DNA from: Candidatus Fermentithermobacillus carboniphilus
GTDB taxonomy: Bacteria; Bacillota; Sulfobacillia; Fermentithermobacillales; Fermentithermobacillaceae
Reading direction: 5' to 3'
NCBI GenBank assembly: GCA_018208355.1
Contig: CP062796.1
Span: 173,217 to 237,216, forward strand
DNA: 64,000 nucleotides
This document shows, one piece after another, positions 49,608-59,106 of this stretch (its first letter is position 1; every line of letters starts with the position of its first letter). The position numbers and the translations under genes are program-made. A model generated the notes under the pieces. That model saw only the letters and a list, made by a program, of their open reading frames with translations. It was not told where the DNA came from and searched no databases.

Positions 49608-49888
49608 GAGAACCAGAATTTGGCGAGGAGATTTCAAGAGAAACCCCGCCTGTTAAAAGGTCGAGGCCTACCGAAATTCCCTGCTGGGAAGAGGAATATG
49701 ACCCTTACCTCGGCGAAAAGTTCCTACCTGAGGCTTCCGAGGAAATCGATGGAGAAGCCGAGGTGCCTGAGGGAGTGGGGGAGGACTGGTACTGGAGAGA
49801 ACCGGACTACTGGCTGGAGGAGATGTGGCTGTGGCCTCCGGAGGTTCCCAAGACGCGTCCCAAAAGTATCAACGATATCGAACCTTAG
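49604..49888 (+). CDS. Small acidic Trp-rich protein of unknown function
   Basis: 94 residues, strongly acidic, with Trp-rich segments (WYWREPDYWLEEMWLWPPE near residue 65) and many Pro and Glu. The ATG lies 13 bases after AAGGAGG, longer than ideal, and overlaps the stop of a 15-codon frame. No membrane segment. The LysM-protein gene follows 85 bases later in the same direction. Composition resembles some spore-coat or exosporium-associated proteins, but no family is recognised. Confidence 0.55.
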   Translation: MREPEFGEEISRETPPVKRSRPTEIPCWEEEYDPYLGEKFLPEASEEIDGEAEVPEGVGEDWYWREPDYWLEEMWLWPPEVPKTRPKSINDIEP

Positions 49889-49973
49889 TAACCAAAGTGC
49901 CGCTCCGGACATAGGCTGAAGAGGAGCTGCTTTAGTCAAAGAATGCCACTGTTTGTCCGGAGGGAGAGGAGAT

Positions 49974-50795
49974 ATGCCGGATACATCTTTAGCCGAGGTT
50001 TGCGTCTTTACCTGGGCGGGCGAAAGGCAACTTGTCCCTGTTTACGAAAAATTTCTTACTCTGGCCAGCCAAACAGACTCCCTTGAAGAGGCCACAGAGC
50101 TCGTTTCGATTCAGCGGGAACAGATTGGCGACTGTACTGAACTTTTGTCTAGTTTGGAGGTAGAATCGACCGGCGGGGTCCTCACCATAACAATCCCGGA
50201 AGACTTTGACGCTATCCTGGTACTAATCCATAACCAGGAAACAACACTGTTGGAAGACGGATATCTGAGAATAGATCCACATGTTTCAGAACCGGTTGCA
50301 CGAGGGATAATCGAACGTGTCACCAGGCGACAGGCTCGTCAGCTAACCCTCTTAAAACGCATAGCGGAGAAGCGAGGGATTGAGCTGCCACGGAGAGTTG
50401 CCCCTCCCGGCCCTCCGGCGCCGGCCCCAACTCGAATTGAGTATATAGTTCAGCCGGGTGATACTATGTTCCTTATTGCCAGGCGATTTGGGGTTCCGTT
50501 GGAGGCCCTCATTAGGGCAAACCCGCAAATACGTAATCCGGACGTCATAGTTCCGGGTGAGGTCATTGTAATCCCGCGTGGGCCAGCTGTGCCTCCTGAA
50601 ATGCCACCGGGACCGCCCGAACCTGTGCCGGGGCGGAGGTACATCGTTAGGGAAGGAGATACCATGTTTTCGATCTCGCAGCGTTTTGGCGTAAGCCTTT
50701 CTGAACTTGTGGCTTTCAACCCGCAAATAAGGAACCCTAACCAGATTATCCCGGGACAGGTGGTATTCATCCCGGCAGAGAGAGCCGTCGGCTAA
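49974..50795 (+). CDS. Protein with two LysM domains (possible spore-coat/cortex protein)
   Basis: 273 residues. The N-terminal 130 residues form an unrecognised domain with beta-strand character. Two LysM repeats follow: YIVQPGDTMFLIARRFGVPL (about 160-203) and YIVREGDTMFSISQRFGVSL (about 222-265), joined by proline-rich linkers. Both contain the same NPQIRNP element. There is no signal peptide. In sporeformers signal-less LysM proteins such as SafA and SpoVID bind the spore cortex, so a spore-envelope role is plausible. ATG with GAGAGGAG upstream; an earlier TTG (49953) sits within the ribosome site. Confidence 0.83.
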   Translation: MPDTSLAEVCVFTWAGERQLVPVYEKFLTLASQTDSLEEATELVSIQREQIGDCTELLSSLEVESTGGVLTITIPEDFDAILVLIHNQETTLLEDGYLRIDPHVSEPVARGIIERVTRRQARQLTLLKRIAEKRGIELPRRVAPPGPPAPAPTRIEYIVQPGDTMFLIARRFGVPLEALIRANPQIRNPDVIVPGEVIVIPRGPAVPPEMPPGPPEPVPGRRYIVREGDTMFSISQRFGVSLSELVAFNPQIRNPNQIIPGQVVFIPAERAVG

Positions 50796-50831
50796 CGCAG
50801 TAGCGGGGGTTTGAATGAAGTTCAATAGTGA

Positions 50832-50866
50832 CGCCCGCCGGGTGCTTGGCCGGGGGCGGTTCTTTG
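50832..50866 (+). terminator. terminator after the LysM gene
   Basis: CGCCC-G-CCGG (50832-50841) pairs with CCGG-GGGCG (50850-50858), one bulged G, followed by GTTCTTTG. It lies between the convergent LysM and NlpC/P60 genes. Confidence 0.6.
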
Positions 50867-50901
50867 TATTTGTGAAATCTCAGCAAGAAGCGTGTGCCGA
50901 G

Positions 50902-52083
50902 CTATTTGATGATCCGCCGGGCACCGATATACTTTTTGTAGAGATCAGCTGAGAAATCAGGGCGCTCACGGTCAAAACTGTTTATCGTCACCCCTGTGCT
51001 TCCCGAGTGAATGTATAGCGAGTCCCCGATGTAGATGCCTACATGAGAAGCACCCGGCCTGTAGGTCTCGAAGAAAACGAGATCACCAGGTTTGAGATCT
51101 TTCCGGTCTGCCACGGGTTCCCCTTGTTGGTACTGCATATCGGCATCCCTCCGAAGAAAATAACCATTCATTTTGAAGCAGAACTGGGTGAATCCCGAAC
51201 AATCAAAACCATAGGCTGTTGTCCCGCCCCAAAGATAGGGGAGACCAACGTATTGCTTGGCCGTGGCTATGACTGCGTCTGCGCCCTTCTTTTCGGAAAA
51301 GACTGATGAAATATCAGGATAGAGCTTCAACCTAGATGACTCTATCCAGACCTTTTGACCACCGGGGATGGAGAGACGGGTCCATTGGCCTTCTGTACCT
51401 GAAACTGGAAGAACAGTGCCCTGGACTAGGTTCTGGGTGAACATAGGTTGCCCGCCCGGCTTGTCCAGGGCTTTGGCCATTTTTGCCGTAATGAGGGCTA
51501 CCTGCCCCTTCCAAAAGGAGTCTAGGACGCTCTTGGAACATACGAAGATCCCCTGAGGGTCGACCCAGCCCAGATAGTTGTCGGCCATCTGTGCAAGGTA
51601 CCAACCGTCCTTCCGGTCGAGCAGTTTCAGTACGTCCCCCATCCTGGCCTGGGTAACGGTGTGGGAGTTGCCTACGCTTCCGGGGCCGTCTCCTAGGTCG
51701 ATGACGGGCACCTTCACGATGGCAAATATGCGGTCACCAAAAGATGCTGGTGGGAGGGTTTCTATTTGATCTATTACCTTTGAGCCTAGGGTTGCACGTA
51801 TTTTTTCTATAAGGGCCTGTTTTAGGGATGCATCGCTAGTCTTTCCCGTGAGAGTAATAGTTCCATGATCCACGTTATACCGAACCTCGAACACACATTC
51901 CCGTTTATCCAGGTTAAGCGAACCCAAGAATTCGGTCATCAATGCATCGGCACGAGACTGAATCTGGGCGTCCGATATGACTGTGTTCCCTGAGTTCGTA
52001 CTACAGGCCCCGAGCAGAAAACTCGTTACTATAATGATAAAGGCCCCTACCGAAGACAACCTCCTTCTGTACCGGAAGACCAT
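50902..52083 (-). CDS. NlpC/P60 family lipoprotein peptidoglycan endopeptidase
   Basis: 393 residues from the ATG at 52083 (GAGGTGAT upstream); a longer open frame lacks a ribosome site. Signal peptide with lipobox SFLLGAC, then a BON-like domain (about 30-110), bacterial SH3-type regions (about 125-265) and a C-terminal NlpC/P60 domain. Catalytic Cys in YGFDCSGFTQF near residue 293, His in ASHVGIYIGD near 350 and a third polar residue in YIHSGS. It should cleave peptide cross-links in the cell wall or spore peptidoglycan. Confidence 0.93.
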   Translation of the reverse strand: MVFRYRRRLSSVGAFIIIVTSFLLGACSTNSGNTVISDAQIQSRADALMTEFLGSLNLDKRECVFEVRYNVDHGTITLTGKTSDASLKQALIEKIRATLGSKVIDQIETLPPASFGDRIFAIVKVPVIDLGDGPGSVGNSHTVTQARMGDVLKLLDRKDGWYLAQMADNYLGWVDPQGIFVCSKSVLDSFWKGQVALITAKMAKALDKPGGQPMFTQNLVQGTVLPVSGTEGQWTRLSIPGGQKVWIESSRLKLYPDISSVFSEKKGADAVIATAKQYVGLPYLWGGTTAYGFDCSGFTQFCFKMNGYFLRRDADMQYQQGEPVADRKDLKPGDLVFFETYRPGASHVGIYIGDSLYIHSGSTGVTINSFDRERPDFSADLYKKYIGARRIIK

Positions 52084-52213
52084 TAGAATCACCTCACCGA
52101 ACATTATCCCTAAAATACAAGGCTTCGGGTTCCGGAGTATCATTAGTTTAATAGAGCCTATGCAAACCCTCAAATCAGACGCATAATGAACGTGAGGTGC
52201 TGGCCGCGGTAAA

Positions 52214-52229
52214 GGCATGAAATCATGCC
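52214..52229. promoter_or_regulatory. palindrome in the divergent nlpC / membrane-protein gap
   Basis: GGCATGAAATCATGCC is a perfect 7-bp inverted repeat with a 2-base centre, too tight for an RNA hairpin and better suited as a dimer operator. GCCC/GGGC follows at 52227-52239. Role unknown. Confidence 0.3.
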
Positions 52230-52285
52230 CTCGCAGGGCAACATGCTGATTGCAGCGATGCTGTCCTATTCTGGAGTGATGGGCT

Positions 52286-52759
52286 TTGAGATCAGCGTTC
52301 ACGGCATTCGCATATGGCCTTCTTTTAACCGGATTTGCGACGTTCGTGTCATGGGCAATCGCCCTACGGGGCTTCGGCAACTTATATTACCTAGGCCAAC
52401 TCCTGCCGATTTTTATGACCCTCTACCTGCTCTTGGCATGGATCATCCACCTGAAGAAAACTGCCTTTTTGCAGCCTTCGCGGCTACGACAAAGAGAAGA
52501 CACTTCCCTTGGACAGCGGCGACATAACTCCGGGGAGTACCTCCCGGAGCAGAAAGTTTTTGAAGGCGAACTTGTGCAAAAGCTCAGCCTGCATAACGAG
52601 AATGGGTTACTGCCCGGGAGACCGGCAGACGAAGACAGCGCGACAGAACAGTCCACCTGCCCCCCGGCGCTGATTCTGGTCTGGTCGGCCTGCCAGTTGG
52701 CGGCACTTGCCACTGTCCTATATAACTTGTTCGGTATAGGAGCAACGTATTTCCGCTAA
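52286..52759 (+). CDS. Membrane protein of unknown function
   Basis: 157 residues with three likely membrane helices: [37 protein letters not shown] and [20 protein letters not shown], separated by a polar loop of about 60 residues. TTG start with CTGGAG upstream. The last codons overlap the convergent ATPase gene by 4 bases. No family recognised. Confidence 0.55.
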   Translation: MRSAFTAFAYGLLLTGFATFVSWAIALRGFGNLYYLGQLLPIFMTLYLLLAWIIHLKKTAFLQPSRLRQREDTSLGQRRHNSGEYLPEQKVFEGELVQKLSLHNENGLLPGRPADEDSATEQSTCPPALILVWSACQLAALATVLYNLFGIGATYFR

Positions 52760-53706
52760 GATGCTCTGGTGAGTATCTTGCGGTACTGCTCTATCTCAGC
52801 GTCATTGCCCAGGACAAAATGACCTTGGCTGATCTCCACCCATTTGGGCTTGTCTTGTGAGTAATCATGGCATCTAGGGTCATAGACCAGGATCTTCTTC
52901 TTTTTCTCGACTCTCGGATCCGGTATCGGGATGGCGGAAAGCAGGGCACGCGTGTAAGGATGCAACGGGTTATTGAAAAGTTCCTCTGTTTCGGCCAGCT
53001 CTACGAGACGTCCCTTATGGATGACGGCGATACGATCCGCGATAAAACGCATTACCGAGAGGTCATGCGAGATGAAAAGATACGTCAAGCCCCTGGTTTT
53101 TTGGAGTTCCATCAGGAGATTCAAGACCTGAGCCCTGATTGAAACGTCCAGAGACGAGATGGGCTCGTCGGCAATGATGAACTCGGGCTCCATGATGAGA
53201 GCGCGGGCTATTCCGATGCGTTGGCGCTGTCCTCCCGAGAACTCGTGAGGAAAACGAGATGCGAATTCCGGCAATAGGCCGACCTCCAAAAGGGCTTTCC
53301 TAACCTTGGCTTGCCTGTCCTCTTCATCTTTATAGTTCCCGGTGTTGTAAAGCCCCTCCGATACGATGTAGTCGACCTTAGCCCGCTCATTTAATGAGGC
53401 CATTGGGTCCTGGAAAATCATCTGGATCTTCCGGGTGATCTCTTTATCCAATTCTTTCGGGATCACCCCGTTGATCTTCTTACCCTTGAAGATGATCTCC
53501 CCACCGGCCGTCTCGTTTATCCTGACGATGGCACGGCCTATAGTAGTCTTGCCGGAACCTGTTTCGCCGACAAGACCGAAAGTTTCGCCTTTATATATCT
53601 GGAAACTGACGTCTTCTACGGCTATAAAGGGCTTTTTCCCCTTGCCTTTGAATTCGACTCGTAAGTTTCTCACGTCAAGCAATACTTCTCTCTTATGGTC
53701 TGTCAT
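52756..53706 (-). CDS. Oligopeptide ABC transporter ATP-binding protein (OppF type), second operon
   Basis: 316 residues from the ATG at 53706, which overlaps the TGA of the upstream oppD-type gene. Walker [10 protein letters not shown] near residue 50, signature [15 protein letters not shown], Walker [13 protein letters not shown]-loop FISHDLSVM. The C-terminal family extension lacks the cysteine cluster present in the first operon's ATPases. Last gene of the minus-strand operon running from 58673. Confidence 0.95.
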   Translation of the reverse strand: MTDHKREVLLDVRNLRVEFKGKGKKPFIAVEDVSFQIYKGETFGLVGETGSGKTTIGRAIVRINETAGGEIIFKGKKINGVIPKELDKEITRKIQMIFQDPMASLNERAKVDYIVSEGLYNTGNYKDEEDRQAKVRKALLEVGLLPEFASRFPHEFSGGQRQRIGIARALIMEPEFIIADEPISSLDVSIRAQVLNLLMELQKTRGLTYLFISHDLSVMRFIADRIAVIHKGRLVELAETEELFNNPLHPYTRALLSAIPIPDPRVEKKKKILVYDPRCHDYSQDKPKWVEISQGHFVLGNDAEIEQYRKILTRAS

Positions 53707-54752
53707 CACGCATCCCTCTCGGACACACGGTATTTCGCCCGCATGGCTTGGATTATTTCTGGCGGTTCCACCTTGGGAGCCCGAGGATCCAACAACCATG
53801 TCTTGGCATAGTGAGTAGGAGTCACCTTGAAAAATGGCGGGCGCTTCACGAAGTCGATCTTTAGTGCATACGGATTGCGGGGCGCATAAGCATCTCCCTT
53901 TATCTCTGTGAATAAGTTAGGCGGCGTGCCCTTTATGGAATAAAGCGGGCTACCCTTGCGTCCCAACTGCGGAAGTGATGACAAAAGAGCCCATGTGTAA
54001 GGGTGCCGCGGATCGTAGAAAATTTCTTCTACGGTCCCGTATTCGATTATATCACCGGCGTACATGACCGCCACCCGGTCAGCCACATTGGCCACCACGC
54101 CGAGATCATGAGTAATGTAGACAATCGTCAGACCCAACCGCTTCTGAAGCCTCCGAATGAGTTCCAGGATCTGTGCCTGAATAGTGACGTCCAATGCCGT
54201 GGTGGGCTCGTCACAGATGAGGATGCGTGGATTGCAGGCTATCGCTATGGCGATTACAACTCGCTGGCGCATGCCGCCTGAGAACTCATGGGGATACTGA
54301 CTGTAGCGCATCGCGGGGTCGCTGATGCCGACTTCGTCCAGAATCTCAATGGCTCGCTTCTTAGCTTGTTCCCCCTTCAGGCCCTGATGCAGTTCCAAAA
54401 CCTCTTGGATCTGCATGCCGACCGTACGCAGGGGGTTGAGGGCTGTCATGGGATCCTGGAAAACCATGGCAATCTTCTTGCCGCGGATCGTGAGCCACTC
54501 GCGTTCAGTCTTAAATTTGGCGAGGTCCTTGCCTTCGAACATGATTGAGCCAGAGTCGACCCAGCCATTGGCATCAAGCATACCTATGAAAGTCTTGGTG
54601 AAAACGCTCTTTCCTGACCCGGATTCACCGACGATAGCCAGCGTTTCTCCCTCATACAGGTCTAAGGAGGCTCCCCGAATGGCCGTCAGTATCTGTCCCC
54701 GCAGGCTGAACTTGACTACGACATCTCTGGCAGACAATATCGGAGCGTCCAT
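53706..54752 (-). CDS. Oligopeptide ABC transporter ATP-binding protein (OppD type), second operon
   Basis: 348 residues. Walker A GESGSGKS near residue 41, signature [16 protein letters not shown], Walker [13 protein letters not shown]-loop YITHDLGVV. The usual cysteine cluster of the OppD C-terminal extension is not seen; the tail instead reads [20 protein letters not shown]. It starts 12 bases after the permease stop. Confidence 0.95.
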   Translation of the reverse strand: MDAPILSARDVVVKFSLRGQILTAIRGASLDLYEGETLAIVGESGSGKSVFTKTFIGMLDANGWVDSGSIMFEGKDLAKFKTEREWLTIRGKKIAMVFQDPMTALNPLRTVGMQIQEVLELHQGLKGEQAKKRAIEILDEVGISDPAMRYSQYPHEFSGGMRQRVVIAIAIACNPRILICDEPTTALDVTIQAQILELIRRLQKRLGLTIVYITHDLGVVANVADRVAVMYAGDIIEYGTVEEIFYDPRHPYTWALLSSLPQLGRKGSPLYSIKGTPPNLFTEIKGDAYAPRNPYALKIDFVKRPPFFKVTPTHYAKTWLLDPRAPKVEPPEIIQAMRAKYRVSERDA

Positions 54753-54764
54753 CGTATCGCCTCC

Positions 54765-55733
54765 CTAGAAGTGATTTCGCGGGTCGGAAGCATCCGAAAA
54801 AGCGTTTCCGATCACGTAAAAAGAGATGGTTATAAGCGAAAGAACTGCTGAAGGAAAGATGAGCTGGTACCTCAGGCTTGGTGACATCATGGCCTGACGT
54901 CCCTCGTTGACGAGGTTGCCGAGGGATGGAGTATCGAGCGGCAGCCCAAGGCCTATATAAGTTAGGAATACCTCCCACCCGATGGTGCTGGGAATAGCGA
55001 GCGCCATACGCAACACAATGACTGAAACCAAATAGGGCAGGAGGTTCTTCGTTATGATCCGGTAGGTGGGAGTTCCTAAGCATCGAGAAGCCAGGTTGTA
55101 CTCACGATCTCTGATGATTATGATTTGGTTTCTGACGAACCGGGCCATACCAAGCCAACCAGTTGCACACATGGCTAGTACCATGGTCTGAAAGCTCGGC
55201 CTCATGATGTAGGTGAGAAGCATGAGAACAATAGTAGTGGGTACGTTGTTGATGATGTTGTAGAGCTCAGTTATAAGAGCGTCTAGTTGTCTAACGTACC
55301 CCCACAGCGCCCCTACGGTAATGCCGAAGCATACCTCCCAGATACCGACGAGAATCCCGATTAAGAGCGACGTCCTTGTGCCGCTCCATACCCGGGACCA
55401 AAGATCCTGTCCGATCGAGTTGGTGCCGAACCAGAACTCCTTACTCGGCGGGTGGTTGCGGAGCTGGATGCCGGTGACAGGGTCGGTATAGATCTTCGTC
55501 GGGTCCTTTTGATTGGGCAGGAATGGCTGAATGAAGGTGAATGCGAGAAGACCTATCATGACGACTAGGAGCGAGACAGCAACCTTATTCTTCATGAAAA
55601 CACGTACCGTTGAACCCCAGTATGAGTAGTCCGAGTAACCTATGCGTTCAGCAGCCTGCTCGTCAAATTTGGCAAACGTGAAAAGATCTTGTTGTTCAAC
55701 AGGCTCCAGGATCTCCCTCTCGTTGGACATCAC
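54765..55733 (-). CDS. Oligopeptide ABC transporter permease (OppC type), second operon
   Basis: 322 residues: a 45-residue cytoplasmic N-terminus, then six membrane helices. The coupling region reads IIIIRDREYNLASRCLGTPT, a variant of the EAA motif. Its ATG overlaps the stop of the upstream permease by 4 bases. Confidence 0.95.
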   Translation of the reverse strand: MMSNEREILEPVEQQDLFTFAKFDEQAAERIGYSDYSYWGSTVRVFMKNKVAVSLLVVMIGLLAFTFIQPFLPNQKDPTKIYTDPVTGIQLRNHPPSKEFWFGTNSIGQDLWSRVWSGTRTSLLIGILVGIWEVCFGITVGALWGYVRQLDALITELYNIINNVPTTIVLMLLTYIMRPSFQTMVLAMCATGWLGMARFVRNQIIIIRDREYNLASRCLGTPTYRIITKNLLPYLVSVIVLRMALAIPSTIGWEVFLTYIGLGLPLDTPSLGNLVNEGRQAMMSPSLRYQLIFPSAVLSLITISFYVIGNAFSDASDPRNHF

Positions 55734-56677
55734 CTTGACCCTCCTCGTCTCTCAAGTTTAATGCGGGGATCGAAGATGGCCATCAAGATGTCGCCGAGAA
55801 AGAGGCCGAGAATCCCCAGTGTGGAATAAATTAGAACCAGCGTCTGAACCAAAGGGTTGTCTTGGCGCTGTATAGCGTCGACCAGAAGGCCTCCCATTCC
55901 GGGGATCGAGTATAGGGATTCAATGTAAATGGAACCAGAAATCGTAAGTAGTACGGAGGTAGGCAAGTACTGCGCCATTGGGACAAAAGCGTTCCTCAAG
56001 ACGTGCTTTATCATAATCGCCGTACTAGACATCCCTTTGGCTCTGGCAAGACGAATGTAGTCCTTATTAAGCTCGTCTACCATGAAGCGCCTCATCCACA
56101 TGGCATACCCCGCTATACCGCCCAGCGACATAGAGATGATGGGGAGGATCCAGCTTATTGGTCGGTCTCTGTCGAACAGGATGGGCAGTTTGGTGATCTG
56201 GGTGACGTAAAGCTGTATGAAAAGGAGATATACCGCCGACGGGACTGCGTTGATGAAGACGATATAGCCCGTCCATACCTTGTCCCAAAAACGACCTTTG
56301 TCCCGGGCCTGCCATACGCCCATACCCAGGCCCAGCACCAGCGAAATAGCGATAGCGGAAAGACCAAAGGCGACCGAGTACGGGATCTTTGGGGCAAGAA
56401 TCTCGCGAACGGGGACCTTGGGCCGATAGACAATTGAGGTACCGAGATCACCGTGGAGAAGATCACTGTAGAAACGGCGGAGCTGGACGTACCACGGATC
56501 GAGAACCCCGATGCTCTTGAGTATTGCTTCTTTTTGTTCTGGTGTAAGCTTGTCATAGCTCTCGGCGAAGTAACCTTCAACGGGAAGGAGACGCATAAGT
56601 AAAAAGACAAGAGTTATGACGATGAACACAGTGACAAAGGACTGCCAGAGTCGCCTTAACGCGTATCTAAGCATCAC
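55730..56677 (-). CDS. Oligopeptide ABC transporter permease (OppB type), second operon
   Basis: 315 residues starting MMLRYALRRLWQSFVTVFIV, with six membrane helices and the coupling motif DELNKDYIRLARAKGMSS followed by HVLRNAFVPM. It begins 148 bases after the binding-protein stop, a gap that holds two strong hairpins. Confidence 0.95.
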   Translation of the reverse strand: MMLRYALRRLWQSFVTVFIVITLVFLLMRLLPVEGYFAESYDKLTPEQKEAILKSIGVLDPWYVQLRRFYSDLLHGDLGTSIVYRPKVPVREILAPKIPYSVAFGLSAIAISLVLGLGMGVWQARDKGRFWDKVWTGYIVFINAVPSAVYLLFIQLYVTQITKLPILFDRDRPISWILPIISMSLGGIAGYAMWMRRFMVDELNKDYIRLARAKGMSSTAIMIKHVLRNAFVPMAQYLPTSVLLTISGSIYIESLYSIPGMGGLLVDAIQRQDNPLVQTLVLIYSTLGILGLFLGDILMAIFDPRIKLERRGGSR

Positions 56678-56727
56678 AGATCAAACCCTCTTCTTGGTTC
56701 CATGCTTTCTTTCCATTTGACAGACGA

Positions 56728-56815
56728 AGGATGCTGCTATAGCCGTAGCATCCTGAGGTGAATCGGCCGGTAGAGGGGGCCAAGTGAAAAGATCAGTGCG
56801 ATCTTTTCACTTGGC
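56728..56815 (-). other. two intercistronic hairpins, one with a perfect 16-bp stem
   Basis: GCCAAGTGAAAAGATC (56779-56794) pairs perfectly with 56800-56815 around a 5-base loop. A second hairpin AGGATGCT (56728-56735) / AGCATCCT (56747-56754) follows in the minus-strand reading direction. Neither has a T-run on the minus strand. They lie between the binding-protein and permease genes and probably stabilise the upstream message or reduce read-through. Confidence 0.7.
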
Positions 56816-56825
56816 TTTCGTTTCC

Positions 56826-58673
56826 TTACTTGCTCGACTTACCTGCTGCCTCGAGGGCTGCTGCCCTATCTTTCTGCCACTTCTCGTAGAGGCTGTTGTA
56901 GGTGTCAATGTCTATCGGTTTGTCAAAGACTACTTGACCCTTGAACCTAAGCTCTGATACACCAAAGGGTGCATACGGCGAGGTGAAGGGCTCTAGTTTG
57001 GTCGCCATATAGCCACCGCCGCCGACAGCGTACGGTATTACAAAAGCTTCGTTAATCAAGAAGGCTTCTGCTTTCGCGAAAAGTTCGTACCTCTTGCCGA
57101 TATCGATAACTTCAGCTTTGGCGGCATCAACCAGGTTTTGATACTTTGTCTTCCCGTTAGCTTCGGTGTATCCTATAGCTTTCTCAGGCCAGTTATAGGT
57201 TCCGCCCGGATAGAAGGGATCGGTATACGTTTCAGGATCAGCATAGTCCGGACCCCAGTTGCATTCCTGCAAGGCGTAGTTCCCTGAACGCCGGGTGGCG
57301 GTGAGGAAGTTGGTTGGCGGGAAGCCTACCGGGATGATGTCAATGAAGTCCTTTCCCAGAAGATCCTCCAGCTGCTGTTCAATGACCTGGACTCGGTTTG
57401 TCCAGTCGGTACTGGCGGTGTTATACGGCATCATGACTTTGACCGGGAACTTGGCTTTGCCGGCCAACTCCTGCTTTGCCTTGTCGCGATACTGAAGGGC
57501 CAGTTCCTTGTTGAAGCTATCCCTCGCTGAGATCTGGGCAAGTTCGCCTATCTGGGTGTAGTCCTTTCCACCGTACGCGACGAAGTTCTTGGGGGTGATG
57601 GTGTTGCTAAGTCTTCTTTCGGGATTATAGGGCTCGGCTGTCATCATCGCTGCTTTGCGGTCGAGAGCATGGAAGATTGCTTTTCGGAAGTTGACGTTGT
57701 TGACAGCGATCTTCCAGTTCTCAGGCTCATACTGTTCGTCGAAATGTGGGTCGAAATTGAAGGCGTAGAAGTAAGTATAAAAGTTTGTTGGAGCTGGAAT
57801 TACTATCTTCTTCTTGGCCGGGTCGTTCATCCACCCGTCGAGGGACGCCGTGGGAATCCCGGTGCCGCTAATCTCGCCCCGCAAGAAGAGCTCTGGGGCC
57901 AGGGTGCTTGCTTCCTTGTTGTACTTGAACTCCAGTTTCTTAATGAAGACGTTGCTGGCATCCCAGTACTTTTCGTTCTTAACCATCACGCGTCTGTTCT
58001 GGGGCTCAAACACCGACATGATGTAAGCGCCATTGTATAGGATGGTCTTGTTATCGGTACCAAACTTATCGCCGACTTCCTGGAGGAACTTTCCGTTTAC
58101 AGGCATAAAGCAAACGTAGGTGAGCATCGTCAAGAAATAGGGAACAGGCTTCTCGAGAGTGTACTGGACGGTGTACTTATCGAGGGCTTTAACACCAACC
58201 TGGGAGAAATCCGTGATTTCCCCTTTGTAGTAGGCCTCGCCGTTCTTGATGACGCTGTAAGCCACGTTAGCGGTTTTGGAGGCGTTTTTCGGGTCGAATA
58301 CATATTTCAGAGCATCGACAAAGTCCTGGGCAGTTACTTCGGCATATTCTTTGCCTTCCCAGGTAACCCACTTTACACCCTTTCGCAGATGGAAGGTATA
58401 GGTGAGCCCGTCAGGCGAAACTTCCCATTTTTCGGCCAGCGCCGGTTTCAAGATCCCGAGGTTATCGTACTCAACGAGAGTATCTATGGCGTTGGCAGCG
58501 ACGGCTTGTTCAGATGTGGAGGCTGTAACCAGATAGTTCAGGGTCGTTATTTCGCCAGAGTATACAGTGTAGTAATCTGCAGATGTCCTGGCTGCTTTCG
58601 GCTGTGTGGCCTGCTTGGTACAACCTGCGAGCAGCATGGCCATTAACACAATGACCGCAAAGAGTCTCTTCAT
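56826..58673 (-). CDS. Oligopeptide ABC transporter substrate-binding lipoprotein, second operon
   Basis: 615 residues, family-5 solute-binding protein. Lipoprotein signal MKRLFAVIVLMAMLLAGC with Cys18. Family signature ALAEKWEVSPDGLTYTFHLR near residue 80. It is longer than the 541-residue paralogue at 19729 and of a different subgroup (more OppA-like). First gene of the operon; ATG preceded by AGAGGAGAG and by a structured leader. Confidence 0.95.
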   Translation of the reverse strand: MKRLFAVIVLMAMLLAGCTKQATQPKAARTSADYYTVYSGEITTLNYLVTASTSEQAVAANAIDTLVEYDNLGILKPALAEKWEVSPDGLTYTFHLRKGVKWVTWEGKEYAEVTAQDFVDALKYVFDPKNASKTANVAYSVIKNGEAYYKGEITDFSQVGVKALDKYTVQYTLEKPVPYFLTMLTYVCFMPVNGKFLQEVGDKFGTDNKTILYNGAYIMSVFEPQNRRVMVKNEKYWDASNVFIKKLEFKYNKEASTLAPELFLRGEISGTGIPTASLDGWMNDPAKKKIVIPAPTNFYTYFYAFNFDPHFDEQYEPENWKIAVNNVNFRKAIFHALDRKAAMMTAEPYNPERRLSNTITPKNFVAYGGKDYTQIGELAQISARDSFNKELALQYRDKAKQELAGKAKFPVKVMMPYNTASTDWTNRVQVIEQQLEDLLGKDFIDIIPVGFPPTNFLTATRRSGNYALQECNWGPDYADPETYTDPFYPGGTYNWPEKAIGYTEANGKTKYQNLVDAAKAEVIDIGKRYELFAKAEAFLINEAFVIPYAVGGGGYMATKLEPFTSPYAPFGVSELRFKGQVVFDKPIDIDTYNSLYEKWQKDRAAALEAAGKSSK

Positions 58674-58746
58674 TGAAACACTCTCCTCTTACAGAATCTA
58701 AAATTGCGAAGCGTACGGGGGAGAAGAATGTCCTCTGTCCTTGCGA

Positions 58747-58788
58747 ACCACCTCCGTATCTTGAATTAGGTGGTAAGTGAGCACCTAA
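58747..58788 (-). promoter_or_regulatory. mutually exclusive hairpins in the second opp leader
   Basis: Read on the minus strand, TTAGGTG (58788-58782) can pair with CACCTAA (58772-58766). The overlapping ACCACCT (58774-58768) can instead pair with AGGTGGT (58753-58747). The middle segment can thus join either neighbour, as in attenuators or riboswitch expression platforms. It lies 75-115 bases before the oppA-type ATG. Confidence 0.45.
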
Positions 58789-58837
58789 CTCCGGCTTAAA
58801 CTCTATTCAACGCGCTCAGTCAGAATCCCTTCAGTTA

Positions 58838-58867
58838 TGAAAAAATCTGCTCATCAAAGATGAGCAG
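58838..58867 (-). terminator. terminator-like hairpin on the minus strand, upstream of the second opp operon
   Basis: Minus strand: CTGCTCAT-CTTTG-ATGAGCAG, a perfect 8-bp stem, followed by ATTTTTTC. No minus-strand gene ends here: the neighbour upstream (59107) runs the other way. It therefore either terminates a short RNA or acts as an attenuator in the opp leader. The remainder of the 58674-59106 gap holds the competing hairpins and a possible plus-strand TATAAT at 58918-58923. Confidence 0.6.
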
Positions 58868-59106
58868 GTCTTTAGCCGAGAATGGAACGCACATTCATTG
58901 CGAGACTCTGTACGTCCTATAATATTTCTTATGTTAACTAGCCGTTATCAAAAGGGCCCCTCTTGACGGATCGCCCTAGTATCTTCTACGGATGAAGCAG
59001 TTTGAAGATCAACGTACCGGTCCTCTCGACGACCCATGGAAGCAGGATCGCGGGCTGCCAAGAGATAATATTCCCTAAACCTCAGAGGGATGCCGGAGGG
59101 TTTGCT

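Noticed and set aside
58674..59106. T-box or known riboswitch in the second opp leader
   Set aside because: No T-box motif (GGTACCRCG type) and no match to riboswitch cores I can recall; kept only as an unassigned structured leader.
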